From the NCBI GenBank assembly GCA_033032175.1, contig CM065323.1:1860001-1924000 (forward strand): a DNA stretch of 64,000 nt, read 5' to 3'. Of the stretch, positions 23,791 through 37,136 are shown piece by piece; position 1 is the first letter of the stretch, and every line of letters starts with the position of its first letter. The position numbers were made by a program, and so were the translations under genes. The stretch is from Saturnia japonica. Taxonomy: Eukaryota; Arthropoda; Insecta; Lepidoptera; Saturniidae. A model generated the notes under the pieces. It was not told where the DNA came from and searched no databases. It worked only from the letters and a program-made list of their open reading frames with translations.

Positions 23791-24614
23791 GAATTAAACG
23801 GTTCTCAATAAAGAAACGGGATTCAGTTTAGGATCTGTATTGTTTTCGATTTCTTTATATCCACTATGGCGTTTTGTTGAATACAAGTATTTGTATTAAT
23901 TTTTTTATAATATCATATTTTGTTATTTTACTGTGACAGCCTATAAAGATATACATTTCTCATAGTCATTTATATAATTTTAAAGATAAAAAGCTTTTTG
24001 TGTAATAAAGTTCTGCAAAACGTGTCGCATGTATTGGCCATTTCCAATATTTTCAGCCCACTTAAAAATTATATTTTCCGAATATTCTATTTCCATTTTC
24101 GAAATAAATTTTTAAACAATACATATTCACAATAAAATTATAATATTCGTTTGAACTCTGCGTTGATGTCTTTTTTTTATAAATTGTGAACTGTTTAGTT
24201 ACATATTTTTATGCGCACTTTGCCTTTTGCTTGATTAATATTCAAGAACGGTTTTTATTACTTTTAAGTACTGCTATTACATAATTAAAGAATACGGTTA
24301 GTATAAAAATCAAATCAAAATAAAAAAACCACGCGCCACGTACAAGTGAGGTCTCTCATTTCTTTTTAACACGTATCTTTTGGCCACGTGACAGAACTGG
24401 ACAGCATTCGACTTGTTTAATATTGTTTGGGAGAAAAATTACTTTAACATTCTCTAAATATTTTAATATATCATCTGTTGTTAGCTACTAAAAAATGGTA
24501 TTAATTAATACAAAAGTAACTTTCGGGTTGCGTAATTCAATTGTTTTCCATAAAATTATCTACATTAATAAATCTGTAGTTATTTCTGTACATACAATTT
24601 TTTTTTTATTTCCC

Positions 24615-25185
24615 GATAGACATACTATGCAAAGGTACTTTGATCACGAATATGCCCTTAAAATATTTTTGTCTGTCTGTTTTTATGTTCGGATTTGTCA
24701 TAAACTGCTTGACCGATTTTTATGAAATTTTGTACACAGGAAGCTTATGTCATTGGTCAATTGATAGGGTATAATAGTTTTGAATTAAACTCTTAGAAAT
24801 AATTAAAAAAAAATTACTTTACCGATAAAATATTGTACACGGGAAGTATAAGTTATTCTATAACAATTTTTAATGTTACTTTTACAAATCGCAAAAAAAG
24901 AATGCAAAGCATTACATTTTTGTCAATTCCCATCCGTTTCTGATATAATATTGTAGACGGGAAGCATACATAATTGATATGCTAGGAATTGTCAATCAAA
25001 ACATTTAAAAAAATTAGTAGCAAAAGATTTTGATTAAATTTTGTACACGGAAAGTATAGTATATCATTCATTAATTGGACAGGCTATATGAATTGACAAT
25101 AATATGAGTAAAGATAAAATTACGGGATGTCTATAATTACTACATAATAAAAGCGTACGAAGCCGCGGGCACACCCTATTTTACT
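24615..25185 (+). repeat. Repeat family G, longest copy
   Basis: TACTTTGATCACGAATATGC, TTTTGTCTGTCTGTTT, repeated TTTTGTACACRGGAAG words and a GAAGCCGCGGGCACA end. The end resembles Helitron-type termini but no CTAG is present. Confidence 0.45.
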
Positions 25186-25439
25186 ATTTCTTTAATTGCT
25201 TATATGAAGTACATATTAGGTTCTATATGGTTAAAGCAAATTATTATTATATGTAGTATGCATTATCTTTGAAGCTACCTTCCATTAGTTCGTTATTAAA
25301 TTATATAACACTATCTCGGTCAATAAACTTTGCATGAGTGAAAAGTAAAGCCTTAAACGCATCTAACATCTACGTCTATATGAATATAACCATTGAAGTA
25401 TAATGTATTTAAACTACATACTAGAAAAGCCATTTAAAA

Positions 25440-25735
25440 AAAATTATTAAAAAGGAAACAAAAACCCGACTGCAACAAAAAACACTTGAGTAATAAAAAG
25501 TTTTGATTTTTCCTTTTATTTAGTTCTCAGAAAGTCGTACTTAAATATTAATATCTTAAAAAAATAACTTGCACACTTAATAATATTGGATTTAGCCTAT
25601 ATCACTACCACAATATTAAGATGAATCTAGCGACACAAGCTGTTTAGGCTACAGAGCGTGCCAAACATACATACATATATACGTTCGAAAAACATAACCC
25701 TCCCTTTTCGCAGTCCTGTAAAAAAATAAGATTCA
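25440..25735 (+). repeat. Repeat family J
   Basis: ATTAAAAAGGAAACAAAAAC and CGAAAAACATAACCCTCCCT recur at 48195. Confidence 0.45.
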
Positions 25736-26705
25736 ATTTCTGTGACTTAAATATGAATGGGACAGCAAGCAGGGATTTCAGCCCCGGGTTCCCATTTAGA
25801 GGAGGCCCAGAATATAAGTTTTTGAATTTTTTAATAAAATGAAAAGACCCATGCTGACAAAGAAAATCATTTTAAATTTACAGAGTAAATTTTCTGAAAA
25901 CCTTTGAGGTAGCATAATTAATATTCGAAATTATTCAAAGCCTCCAATTATTTCGTTTTCCCAAGTTCAACTTCCAGACTTTAAATCCGGCTCTGTCTAA
26001 TAATGATTATGATACAATCTCAGGGCTAGTACAGACGCCAATGTAATGGGAAATTTATAACCTTTAGTTTCATTTAAAAAATATAATTAGATTTGTAATT
26101 TGGATTTAAAAAATTATGCTTAAACTAGTTTAACTTTAGAGAGGGTTGCAGAAGACGCAAATATTTACAATTAATTGACAGCGTTAATAACATTAACATA
26201 ATATTCTACTAAATAAATTAGTTCTCTGAAATAAAGTATGTATCATATTTATCTAATGATGTCTATGATCATATAAGATTGCACAAAATAAAGTATGCAG
26301 TAATTTTTATTTCAATAATAATTTAGTTGTACAGCATGGACATAAAACAATTTACAAATAACCAAAGCGCGGTATCGCTTCTAGTACATGTACATCAATG
26401 TATCTATGTAAATAAATAATGAAACCTTATTGTGTAAAAAGTGGACCGTATTTAAAAAACAATTTATATAATTTGTTTAAAAAGAACCTAATTCACTTTA
26501 CACCTTTTATTATATTGCAAACGTTGCAATTCTATTTTCAAATTCGACACGTCTCGACAGATTTTCAAAAGAAAAAAAAAAGAATCCAACGGATGAAATA
26601 CAAAATGGGCCGAACGATTAAAAAGGCCATGTGCGGCTTATGGAATCTCACTTGGGTACTCACCACAAAAGTTTTCTTGGTAATGTATTTATTTATTTAA
26701 TTATA

Positions 26706-27266
26706 ACTAGATATAGCCCGCACTTCAATGTCCTCGAAATCGAACGACTAGCACGCCATATACACAATTAATAAAATTGAAGTGTCTGTTTGTAATGTCA
26801 AAATAGCAGTTTTTTACTAATGCGTATGAAAGTATATACGATACCTATTAAAAGAAACTCATTTTTTAATCTGTTCGTTCCGGGTAATCTCCAAAATGGC
26901 TGGACAGATTTGACGGGACTTTCATTGGTTATAAGGAGTAACTTAAGCCACTTTTATTTTAGAAAAATAATTAAGGTTCCGCTCGTATAAAAAAAAAACA
27001 GGTCATGGTGAAGCAATTCGAGCGCTTAAATGGCTTACGCTGAGTAAACTATAAGAGATATAGCAAATTGATGTACTACATAATTGTAGATATTAAAAAG
27101 ACCTACAAAAAAGTCAGCGAGAGCATATTTTATCTATCTTCTATGGAATACCCACATTACGCATATTTGTCTTTAAAACAATCGGGCACGCGAGTAGCAA
27201 GATTTGCGCGAGTGGCTGAAAATGGCATTCAGTAGTCTACGTGAGCAAAGCCGCGGGCACAGCTTG
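26706..27266 (+). mobile_element. Helitron family 3 copy, possibly with an inverted fragment at its left
   Basis: AAATTGAAGTGTCTGTTTGT near 26775 and GCCGCGGGCACAGCTTGTA at the right match family 3 in + orientation. The left 50 bp begin CTAGATATAGCCCGC, like an inverted 3' end. Confidence 0.55.
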
Positions 27267-27344
27267 TATTTAATATAAATAAAGTATACCAAGTGTCAGA
27301 AAACAAACATGTGTGCATTTCACAGGCAGTAATAGTGAAAAACC

Positions 27345-27455
27345 TTTAGAAAACATAAACATACACATAAACGATACACGTGAACAATACACCATGCTGG
27401 CTATAACGCCTTTTTCCAAGGCTTCGTAATAGGCAGACGCACACACACGTATAAA
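27345..27455 (+). repeat. Repeat family I
   Basis: ACATAAACGATACACGTGAA and CAATACACCATGCTGGCTAT. Confidence 0.5.
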
Positions 27456-27612
27456 GAGATTACCTGGAACAAACAGAAAGAGAGACAGACAAAATCCAAA
27501 TTAAAATAGTTTTTTTTATATAAGTACATACCGTATATACTTTCATATGCATTTAGTAAAACACAGTAATATTAACATTAAAAACAGACACTTAAATTTT
27601 ATTGATTATTCT
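27455..27612 (-). mobile_element. Helitron family 3 fragment
   Basis: ACTTTCATATGCATTTAGTA and ACAGACACTTAAATTTTATT match family 3 in reverse. The CTAG end is absent. Confidence 0.6.
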
Positions 27613-27929
27613 GATTGTACTATATTTAGGAACTCTAAATTATTTCTTCCTTACTGTCATTCGATACGATATATTTAAAAAAATCGCTAACCCCTTTTTG
27701 GATGCATCACCCATAATATTGATTTTGTTCGTCTATATCTAAACACAGTTAGCCTGTGTCACCTGGACCATAATAATGAATCAAACGACACTTCTCACTT
27801 ATTAAAATCATATGAGTAGTGTAGGAGCTACGGTGGATCATAAATAAATCCAAACAAACGTACATAAACTTCTAAAAACATAATGATAATTCCTATTTTA
27901 GCGGTGTTTTAAATGTTTGGCGTACATAA

Positions 27930-28294
27930 TCTATGTATTAGTACGTGAAGAAAAAGCTTTCGGGATCTTTAATTTTAAGCGTATTGCGTGCATGGAAGAC
28001 GAAAGAGATTTGGAATGGTTAAAGTTTATACGGAGAAGGAGTGCAGAAAGCTAAAATTAATCTATAATATCTGTTAAAAATATATTAAATTAAATAATTT
28101 AATACTGTGAATCCTAACACGACCAGTGCCATTGAACATAGACCCCCCAAAATATTGACATTGTCACTCAACGAAAAGTGACAGCAAGTGATGTAGATAA
28201 TATTCATTGTTTATAAATACTGCAAATGTCAAACAGAAAATAGTCTATGATCATAAAGTCCCTGGTCGAATTTCGGCCTTAGAGCGATCGCTAG
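27930..28294 (+). mobile_element. Non-autonomous Helitron, family 1, copy 3
   Basis: Starts A|TCTATGTATTAGTACGTGAA and ends GATCGCTAG|T. Body shared with the other family-1 copies. Confidence 0.8.
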
Positions 28295-28544
28295 TAGATA
28301 CTAATAAACTTCTGTTTGAATTAAATTATGTTTATACGATAATGTCGGGCGCCTAGGCTATGTTGCGGTTTGGCGTGACTCATTTAAATATGTATTTTTA
28401 AACTTTTTCTTTTCTTTGTACGAGCTGGTACTTAGAAAAGCGTATAATTATGCTGTTCTTATATAATAGTTGTCTCTATCTATACTTATACTAAATACAG
28501 TAGACTCGAAATCGTACATTGACAATATTCGAAAACAAGACAAT

Positions 28545-28740
28545 TTTTAACAGAGAAAAAACCAACTTAATTCTTTTGAAGAGTTTCCTGGTGTATCTTC
28601 GAAATTGTAGGTCCAATGCCAATGAAATTAACATGGGGCTACGCCTGAGGTATCCTCTATAAAACAAAAGAAGAATCATCCAAATCGGTTCATAAACAAA
28701 AAGTTATAGCTGAACATTTATAAAAATATATTCCAATTGA
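28545..28740 (+). repeat. Repeat family D
   Basis: GTGTATCTTCGAAATTGTAG, AACATGGGGCTACGCCTGAG and CATCCAAATCGGTTCATAAA. Five copies are seen in the window. Class unknown. Confidence 0.55.
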
Positions 28741-29394
28741 GTAACACATTGTCTTTTCTTGAAGTCCGTTTAAAAAAGCACTCGTGAGAGTTTAGAACGA
28801 AATAAAGAAAACATTTCGAGTTTTGTGAAATTTTGGTCTGTCTGTCTGTCGGTTAAGATGTACGCGCGTAACGCAGAAACTACTGGACCGAATTCGATAA
28901 ATTTTGATATGATTTGAGATAGGTTCATGCTTGCACGTATGGATTTTCGCAAGTTAAACATTCATTTTTATACCTATTGTAGATAATATTTTCTCATATT
29001 GTTTTCGACGTCTGTGAACTTGGGATAAACCTTAATAAGTTTATTAACTGACCAATGTTAGCAACCACAGATTAATGATTGGTTTCCGCTGGCGCTTCAA
29101 CTAGATAACATCGGCGTACTATAAAAATGCGGTAATGAAAACTACGCCGAAACGACGTACTCTAGTCAGCTTCTTAAGGGAAATCGATAGTGCTTCATTT
29201 CAATCAATCACTACACACTATACGATATTAAGTTGCTTAAGTTACTCCTTATAAAATCAACTAATAAATAGATAATGGTACTGGATAGGACAATCCTTGC
29301 AGCTATTTTAAAACTTCTAAATATGTTATTCAATAAACTTGACACCCATAACGTATAAAATAATTTTGCCAAAGAGTTTATGTATTATATTACT

Positions 29395-29640
29395 AGGGAT
29401 GCCGCACGGTTTCACCCGTGTTAAATTTACTCGACCAACTCTCAACAGTCAACAGCCGCCAACGCTCCCTTGTATCTCTATCCTATTTCTCAGTTTCCGT
29501 ACTACCTGTGCGCAATAAGTTGAGACCTGGGCGCGGTGACGCCACAGAAGCATGGTTGTACTGTGCACAAAAAAAATATTACAACAAGTTTCCACCCGCG
29601 ACTTTGCCTCTGCTATTTTTTTTAATGTAGCGAATGTTGT
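29395..29640 (+). repeat. Repeat family K
   Basis: GCCGCACGGTTTCACCCGTG and ACAGCCGCCAACGCTCCCTT recur in shorter form at 2490 and 7710. Confidence 0.4.
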
Positions 29641-30439
29641 ACTCGGAACAACGCCGCCTTATATTTACAGGTAAACGCAACTGTTTGTTCCGTTTTTCGT
29701 TTTCAAAAAAGTCCAACACTTTAATACGAGATTTCTCTCTCCACTATGTGAAGTTTTGCTCTTCATTATAACAATAACCTAAAATAAACCTAAAATATTA
29801 TAGCTTATATTGCCATCTATGAATACCTATTATAATGAAAAATATATAGTTTTTTTGTTTATTATTTCAAAGATTCAAAGATAAGATAAGACCTCAATTA
29901 GGATAAAAATAATTTGGATTAATATAGTATAGTTTCACTTAATTTCACTGTATTACTTAAAATATACAGTATTACTTATACATAGATTACTTTTTTATAT
30001 GTACATAAACGCAACTTATAGAACATGCAAATGTCCATACGTGTAGGATTATATCCTAAATGTACCTTCATACTATAAACTACAATCATACCAAATTTCA
30101 TTAAATTCGATCCTGTAGTTTTTGTGTGATTGGCGTACAAACTCACAGACAGACAGACAAGAATTTCAAAATAATTATCGAAATGTGCTCTCTGTCTATG
30201 ATTCGAAATCCCCCGTTTCGACTTTTACTCGCTTATTATATAAGTATCGATATATTGTTAAATGAAATGCATAAGTTTCATTGTCACAACATCTATTGTC
30301 CTTTACGCCTATATCCTGTTCATACGATCGTGTAGTATGAAAAGTGAAATCTGACGTGTTACAGCTTATAAGAGATCTGTCAATGGTCCAAGTTACAAGT
30401 TGAAATGTAATACGGATTTTTTTTTATTACAATATTCTA

Positions 30440-30740
30440 TGCATTTAGCCCACATTTACCCACTGTTGAGTAAAGGCCTTCTCGCTTATTCCATCCTTTG
30501 TGATCTTGTGCGGCTCTCATATAGAGTTTACCCACCACCCTCGTTATGTCATAGGACTATGTAGCTGGCCGTTTGCTTCACAGTTATTTCCCACACTGAA
30601 CCACCACTTTGAAATCCGTTTGGTACATAGTCCATCTTCTCAACTTGCCGAGTGCTCCTCCCACCTCTTTAACCTCTTTTCTATATCACGATGGTGCACA
30701 GTAGAGCCTGGTTGACAAGGTACTTGAATTTGCTGTGTGG
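30440..30740 (-). mobile_element. RTE-like LINE 3' end, reversed
   Basis: TTTAGCCCACATTTACCCAC and TGTTGAGTAAAGGCCTTCTC correspond to the reversed CCCACTGCTGGG...GGCCT tail motif. The following 250 bp fit the untranslated/ORF2 end. Confidence 0.5.
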
Positions 30741-30849
30741 CAAATCTGTAATGTGCTTCGTGATCTTAATATAGAACCTAACACTATTTATTACCTAAAA
30801 AGCTTTGATTAGTCTTTCTAAGCCTAAAACACCGTACGACTAATTTATG

Positions 30850-31030
30850 TTTATTTCTAGTATTGTAATAATAATAACTTTATTGAACAATAATAGGATA
30901 CAAAAATGTAAGGCTTATGTCTAGGAAATAAAATAGTTAAATCTTAGTTATTAAATCTAGTAATTAGTAATAGTAATTAGTTAGTAATTTGTTATTAAAT
31001 CTGTGCTACTCTTTGACAAAATCTAGCTTT
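30850..31030 (-). mobile_element. Probable LINE tail with short repeats
   Basis: TAATAATAATAACTTTATTG (AATAAAG on the minus strand), then ATTAGTAATAG-type short repeats around 30955-30995. Confidence 0.3.
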
Positions 31031-31734
31031 TTAAGTCTAAAGAGTAATCGGTCAAAATAATGAAATGTGATACGCTAAGCGTGTAATTTAGAACATACAA
31101 CAAGAGGATACACTCTGACATTATCTATATGGTTTTTATTATGTGATTAAGATTGCGTTCGTTACAACTAAAACAGCAAACGTTTATTATAGCAATTCTG
31201 TTGTAGATTTTTATTACTTCCCAAACAAAAACGATAAGCTTATTAATTCAATTGTTATAACCGATGTTAGCTTCAATCTGCAGTTATGTCTGTCATAGAT
31301 AATGGGCCAAATACGTATCTAGTATAACTGATTTTTTATCTCGAAGATCTAAGAGAATCTACACTTACGGACAAATAAAGCGGAACGGATTAGGGTAGGA
31401 AACTTGAATCAGTTCGAAGAGCTAGAGGAGACAACACTAAGTAGTGAATATAGCCCACGTATGTTGCCTTTCCTGTGAATTATTTTTAAAAAATGAATAG
31501 AATTTTATATACAAAATTTTTTCTTCATTTGGTTACTTTTTGGTCATTCGAATAATGCTTTTTCAATGTTTCCAATTTTAAAGTAACGAATAATAAGCGA
31601 AATCCAAGTTGATAAATTTTGATATGATATTTCGTTTTATAGCACTTTTTTGCGTCCCTCTAAATTAATTCATGAGTGTATATTAATAATTCTATCAGTA
31701 CGTGTAGGTGGTTTAAAGATAGATCTGTTATAAT

Positions 31735-32130
31735 TGTTGTTAATCACGACAATTACATTGACAAATATTGTCTGTCTGTCTCAAATATCTTGATTTAACT
31801 CAGAAACGGCTTGACCAATTTTTATAATATTTTGTAAACAGTAAGTGTATGCCATTCCGCAAATGATAGGATATAAAAACTGTCAATAATACTTTGAAAA
31901 ATTATAAAATGAGTAAAAATAAAAATAGGAGACGAAAATACTGCTTACTACAAAAAAAGAAAAACACCTATCTAGGTAAAGTTGGAATGTAAAACATTAT
32001 CTAATTGCAAAGATTCATCGATATCGTTGGAGCTGTTTCCGAGAAACCAATTACATATATATACAAGAATTGCTCACTTAATATAATAAGATAAGATATG
32101 CGAAGCCACACAAGGCACAGTTAGTATTAA
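31735..32130 (+). repeat. Repeat family G
   Basis: TTGTCTGTCTGTCTCAAATA and GCTTGACCAATTTTTATAAT, ending GCGAAGCCACACAAGGCACA. Confidence 0.45.
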
Positions 32131-32514
32131 ATAAACAAATACAACGTACAAACTTTTTATTAAGATATTTTTATAGTTCATTTATAGATGTAGATAATAT
32201 TTGTATGTTGTATTGATATAAGAATGAATAAGCATTTTTTATACTTTTTGTTGTTATCATGTACGTTGAACTTTCTATTCGAAAACTTGAAAAGAATAAT
32301 TCCTCGTGTAACTTGACTGAATGCCCGAGGCTTTGATCCGATATGCGGCCTCTCCACCCGAGTATATCCATGCTTACGAAACATTCTACGAGTGAGTGCT
32401 TAAAAAGTTTTAATGCAAATTCGAATAATTTTTCCGAGCGAAAAAAAAAAAATTACTGTAAGTCCCAGAGAGACTATATTCGGCTCTTATAAACCGAAAA
32501 CATATGAAATCAAT

Positions 32515-32757
32515 GATAGCTCCATAGTATCGTATACCACGCTTGACGTGAGTTCAGATCCCTGCAACAAGCCTCAGTTTAATGGTACTGGATTTTTAAT
32601 GCCCGCCTGGCTAGCTACCACTCTTAAGTTGAAAATCAATCGCTAAGCACCGATAAGCGTGTTCGAGCAGTTGCACTTAAGAGCCAATGCTCCAAAAGCT
32701 TAACTACTTACAGTCTTGGGCCACATGATCAATTAAAATCAAGTGAGATTGTGGAAA
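32515..32757 (+). mobile_element. SINE family B, + orientation
   Basis: GAGTTCAGATCCC B-box region, GCCCGCCTGGCTAGCTACCA body and CTTGGGCCACATGATC tail are family B in sense orientation. Confidence 0.7.
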
Positions 32758-32959
32758 TAATTATTGTAATAATAATAATAGTCATACTAGCCGATCTCAT
32801 TATTTTGCTCCCGGGGATAGCATAATAGGTATGCACATTTTACGTACATTTTATGAGAGACAAAGCGTTAAGTTAAACTTTCCTACTATACACATATAAT
32901 ACAACAAGAGTCAACAACAAAAGTACAACACATACAAGAGTCTAATAGCCTATTTTATC

Positions 32960-33119
32960 GTATTTTAGTAGTGAACATGCTCGTACAATGTGTTCACATA
33001 AGAATACCATGTACATATTTACAATTATCTCTTATTATTGACAATTCATATAGTCTGTCGTATAAGGAATGACATAGTGTGATTCCCGTCTATAAAATTA
33101 CATCACGATCGGTTATGAG

Positions 33120-33150
<31 letters not shown>

Positions 33151-33250
33151 GATTTCAAAATGCAATATTCACAACCTATCATTGCATTTTAACCTATCAT
33201 TTGAGCAATGACATAAGCATCACGTGCCCTAGTTTGGAATATAGTTATCT
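32960..33250 (-). repeat. Repeat family G, reversed, with a T-run
   Basis: TATTGACAATTCATATAG and GAGCAATGACATAAGCATCA. A 23-T tract sits at 33126-33148. Confidence 0.4.
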
Positions 33251-33639
33251 ACTATAGAATACAAATAAAAATACATTGATGTTCATAAAACATTGACTAA
33301 ATCATTAAAAAATAATAATAATCAAGTTATAACATATTCTTCAATGCAATCAAAACAGGAAATTTTTACAAATAATTAACATGGGTTTAATTCTATATAA
33401 ACTTAATATTCCATGTATTAATTATCCTTATTTATTTTAAACACAATGTAGGCGGTAAACTGGCTTCCGACGACTCAGCTAAATATATTTACATACTAAC
33501 CTGTTACTAGGTGTAGACCGGTTCGAATATCACCTTCATTAAATTTCATTAGTTTTGATTTAAAATAAAGTATTAAATGGTTTCAAATCATGTATTTACA
33601 ATACGTTAGATTATACTGAGATTTCAATGTCGTATCACT

Positions 33640-34114
33640 ATTACTTTTATCAAATACTTTATTTTGCTGCGAAGTGATTTTAAAACTGTGATTTCTCCTA
33701 AGATATTCATTGAAAACAATTGATGTAAAGGGCTATTTTGTTCAAAATTAAACACTTGTGATGAATAACGCATTTATTTCGATAAGGATTAATACCATGT
33801 TTATAAAAACACTTTTGCAAATAATGCATTATTTTAGTACAAAGTTTATTACCATAAAAAAGGTTGTATTGAGTCTACCTTAGAAGGTAGCCATATGCTA
33901 TAGAGGCCTTTTTAAGAGATACAATTCCGTCACTCATGATTTTTGCGTGACTTTAACCATTTACGCAAGCACACACAATGGAAGCTCTCAAAAAGAATAA
34001 ATGTTTCCCGTTTTTGCAACATTTTTCATTGATCCTCCGCTCCTATTAGTCTTACCGTGATTGTATATAGTCTATAGCCTTCCTCGATAAATGGGCTATC
34101 CAATACTAAAAGGA
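33640..34114 (-). mobile_element. Helitron family 2 fragment
   Basis: Reverse-strand internal part of family 2 (CGATAAATGGGCTATCCAAT at its right edge, AATAATGCATTATTTT in the middle). Its 5' end stops where the mariner remnant begins, and the CTAG end is missing. Confidence 0.65.
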
Positions 34115-34830
34115 TAAAATAAAAAAATTGCAGCACCGTACTTCTTTAAACTAAAAGGTCTTTTACATATGAAATTAACGTTTCATATGGAAAAAGTAAA
34201 ACAAGAAAAATACTATGTAATTGTACATTTAAACAATGGAAGTATGTTCCATTATTATCTATGTTCTTTCGCCATTTTACAGGTAGTTCATTGATTCTAT
34301 TGCTGAAAAAAATGTGGGAGCGAGAATTTTTTTTTCCTTACAAGAAATTGTTCAACTTCTTCTGAAAAAAAAAAGGTAATAAATGTCCTGAAGCGCATTG
34401 GGCTAGAAATATAGTCTCCGTTGTTTAACGGCTAGCTTTTCCATCATGGTTTGCAACACTCACCAGTACCTTTTTCTGAGTTAACTTTCGCTTAGGACAG
34501 GATATGGCCGGTTCTCCTGGGTTCAACCACTATGAAGAGCGATTCCGATTGTCTTAAAGGATCCATTTTTCTTCACAAGTAACAATACGATTAAGAATTA
34601 CCTCATTAATGTGACGGTTGAGTAATGTAACGCAGCACTCCATGCGTGTTTGTTGGTGTGCTTCAGTCAATTCATGCGGTATCCATTTCTCGAGCTTTTT
34701 CACTTTTCCAATTTGTTTTAATTTAATTAAAATTGTTTTATCACTCACACCGAAGCATGCCGTTAACTCTAACGTGGTTTGTGATGGATCCGCTTCCACG
34801 GTCACCTTTAGCGACTTTAATTTATATTAT
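34115..34830 (-). pseudogene. Broken mariner transposase
   Basis: The frame at 34554-34805 on the minus strand gives a mariner N-terminal domain: a VEADPSQTT lead-in, a helix-turn-helix with GVSDKTILIKLKQIGKVKK, the KWIPHEL linker, and VTCEEKWIL where the first catalytic Asp is normally found in TCDEKW. Here that Asp reads Glu. A stop follows directly after WIL, then recognisable pieces of the catalytic domain (DNRNRSS, WLNPGEPA, CPKRKLTQKK) and a decayed C-terminus down to about 34115. Several stops and frame changes make it non-functional. It abuts a Helitron remnant. Confidence 0.75.
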
Positions 34831-34832
34831 GA

Positions 34833-34855
34833 ATATATATATATATATATATATA
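34833..34855. repeat. (AT)n microsatellite
   Basis: About 11 AT units, next to the mariner remnant. Confidence 0.9.
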
Positions 34856-35044
34856 GAAGATATAGAAAGTACAGATTACAAGCCTGCTCACATCTAATAT
34901 GGCGCTGAAGCGTGCTACATGCGAACATGCGTCATAAGGGGCGCCAGTCTATCCTGTGACTAGCTTATAACTATTGAGTAATCATATTAAATTTTATATT
35001 TCTTTTGACATGGTAACTTAATATAGTAAATTTACAACTAACAT

Positions 35045-35165
35045 TGAGCTGGTCTAATGGCTAACACCATTGAAATATCCGCCCGATGTTACCGGGTTCG
35101 AAGCTCGACGTGTAATGATACTTTCGACATTCACTTGTATATTTGTACTAAATAGCATTTTTTTT
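35045..35165 (+). mobile_element. tRNA-derived SINE of a further family
   Basis: GAGCTGGTCTAATGGCTAAC (A-box-like) and GGGTTCGAAGCTC (B-box-like) about 35 bp apart, then AT-rich sequence ending in a T-rich run. Confidence 0.45.
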
Positions 35166-35277
35166 TTCTCAAAAAACCAATATCAAAAAATCACTTTTGA
35201 ACATTAAAACACTAACGGCCAGTATCATCCAAAACATCGCAGTAACACGCTTAACATAGAGGGACTCTGTGTTGGGA

Positions 35278-35335
35278 CACGCCTATAAGTACGTGGCGAC
35301 AGATTTGCAAGTTAGCTAAGCGGGCTTTACCATGT
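35278..35335 (-). mobile_element. SINE family B fragment
   Basis: GGACACGCCTATAAGTACGT and GGCGACAGATTTGCAAGTTA match the middle of family B. Confidence 0.5.
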
Positions 35336-36089
35336 CAAAATCTGTCTTTTCTCGGGCATGATTCTGTGCGAACTTCAATGGCAAAGTTCCGGCCGAAGCA
35401 CATGCATAAATAAAAAGAAATAAACGGCGTATTATGAGTCACAGAAAACAGACAAACATCAAAAGTGGTACTCATTTCTTACAATAGCCGTGTTTGGCTT
35501 GTCCACCGCCCACGTGTATTCAAATAAGCGTAAATAACTTGCAACATTTAAATTAACTTAAACTTACGCGTGTAAACCACCGGACTATTTTTCGGGTAAC
35601 ATACAAGAATACAAATACACAATATGTATGCAAAGTTTAGTATAAATATACAAAGTTTGAAGCCAAAGTGCTTGGAAACCTTGTCTTTGGACGTGTTTCT
35701 AAAATAATACAATGAATTTGAGCTTTGTTCGTCATCAAGTATTCGTCTAATAACTTCAAGTTGACATTGATTTAGCCGTTATATCATTACGCTTTTCTAT
35801 AGGGCCTAAGCAGTGATAACGAAATTACAAAAAAAATTTGGAACAGTCCAATTAGATTCTAATTAGAATTAGATAAGAGACTTTGTTCGTTTGGAATACT
35901 AAACACGTATTCTTTGTCATTTATCCGATTAGATTATTTAAAATTTATGATTTATAAAATAATACAATGATTTACCGACCACAACCGCACTACCTTGTAA
36001 CCTTGTTATAAACCTAGTCAATGTGTCATTTATTATATATATTCGATGTGCCTACGTGAATGCATAGAGTATTCAGTAGATAAGAAAAT

Positions 36090-36305
36090 TATAACTACAA
36101 TACAATTATTAACAAAAAACAAAACCAACTTCAATGATTTTGAAGAATTCCCTTGTGTATCTTCGAAGTTGAAGGTCCCCAATTCCAATAAAATTAAAAT
36201 GGGGCCACCTTCGAGGTATCAATCCCCTACCAAACAAAAAAAAATCATCCATATCGGTTCAAACAAAAAAGTTAAAGCTGAACATCCATTTAAAAAAAAA
36301 TTACG
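36090..36305 (+). repeat. Repeat family D
   Basis: GTGTATCTTCGAAGTTGAAG and CCATATCGGTTCAAACAAAA. An ORF crosses it by chance. Confidence 0.55.
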
Positions 36306-36440
36306 TCATAATTTAGATTGATTGTCGGTTCTACTCTCACTAACCTAATTCCGGTAAGAGAAAACGAGATAGACATACCAAGACGTTTAGGTATATAGTT
36401 TATGTAATTTGTAGGAAAATGCGAACTGCATTAAATAATA

Positions 36441-36777
36441 CTAGCGATCGCCCTAAGCTCGAAATTGGACCTGCGACTTTTTATTATAGATTATTTTCTG
36501 TTTGACATTTACAGTATTCATAAACAATGAGTATTATTTCTACATCACTTGCTGTCACTTTTCGTTGAGTGACAATGTCAATGTTTACTGGTCGGGTTAG
36601 GATTCGCAGTATTAATTAATTTAATGTAATATATTAGTAACGGATATTATAGATATATTTTAGCTTTCTGCACTTCTTCTCCATATAAACTTTAACCATG
36701 CCAAATCTCACAGTTTTCCGTGCACGCAATACGCTTGAAATGATACAGAAAGCTTTTGCTTCACGTTTTAATATAAA
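36441..36777 (-). mobile_element. Non-autonomous Helitron, family 1, copy 4
   Basis: The CTAG end at 36441 is preceded by A (T on the element strand). The opposite end ACGTGAAGCAAAAGC is present but the TC terminus has decayed. Confidence 0.7.
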
Positions 36778-37136
36778 ATTAAACATTCAACTTTCAACAC
36801 AATACACACACATACAAAATACTTTGTGATATAGATTTGGGAGCCCAGATTTCACAGAAATACTAAAGAAGTCAGCTTAAATCTTAGAATGTTGAAGAAC
36901 CACGGAATAAAATTTTCATCGTTTTCATCATGAAAGAGAAATCTAGATATAATTGTAGTTTTAAAAAACTGTTAATTTTGCTGGTAGATAAGTAATTGAA
37001 GAAATTGTGTCAACCGTTATGGGATACTTAATTTAAATTTATTCATATTTTTATATTAAAATATTTATAAATGAAAATATTTTGTAGTGTAGTAAAGAGG
37101 GAAACGTTTAGTATTAATATTGAGATGGGAGCGCTA

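Noticed and set aside
36046..36321. 91-codon + ORF
   Set aside because: Coincides with a family-D repeat whose other copies are not open in this frame.
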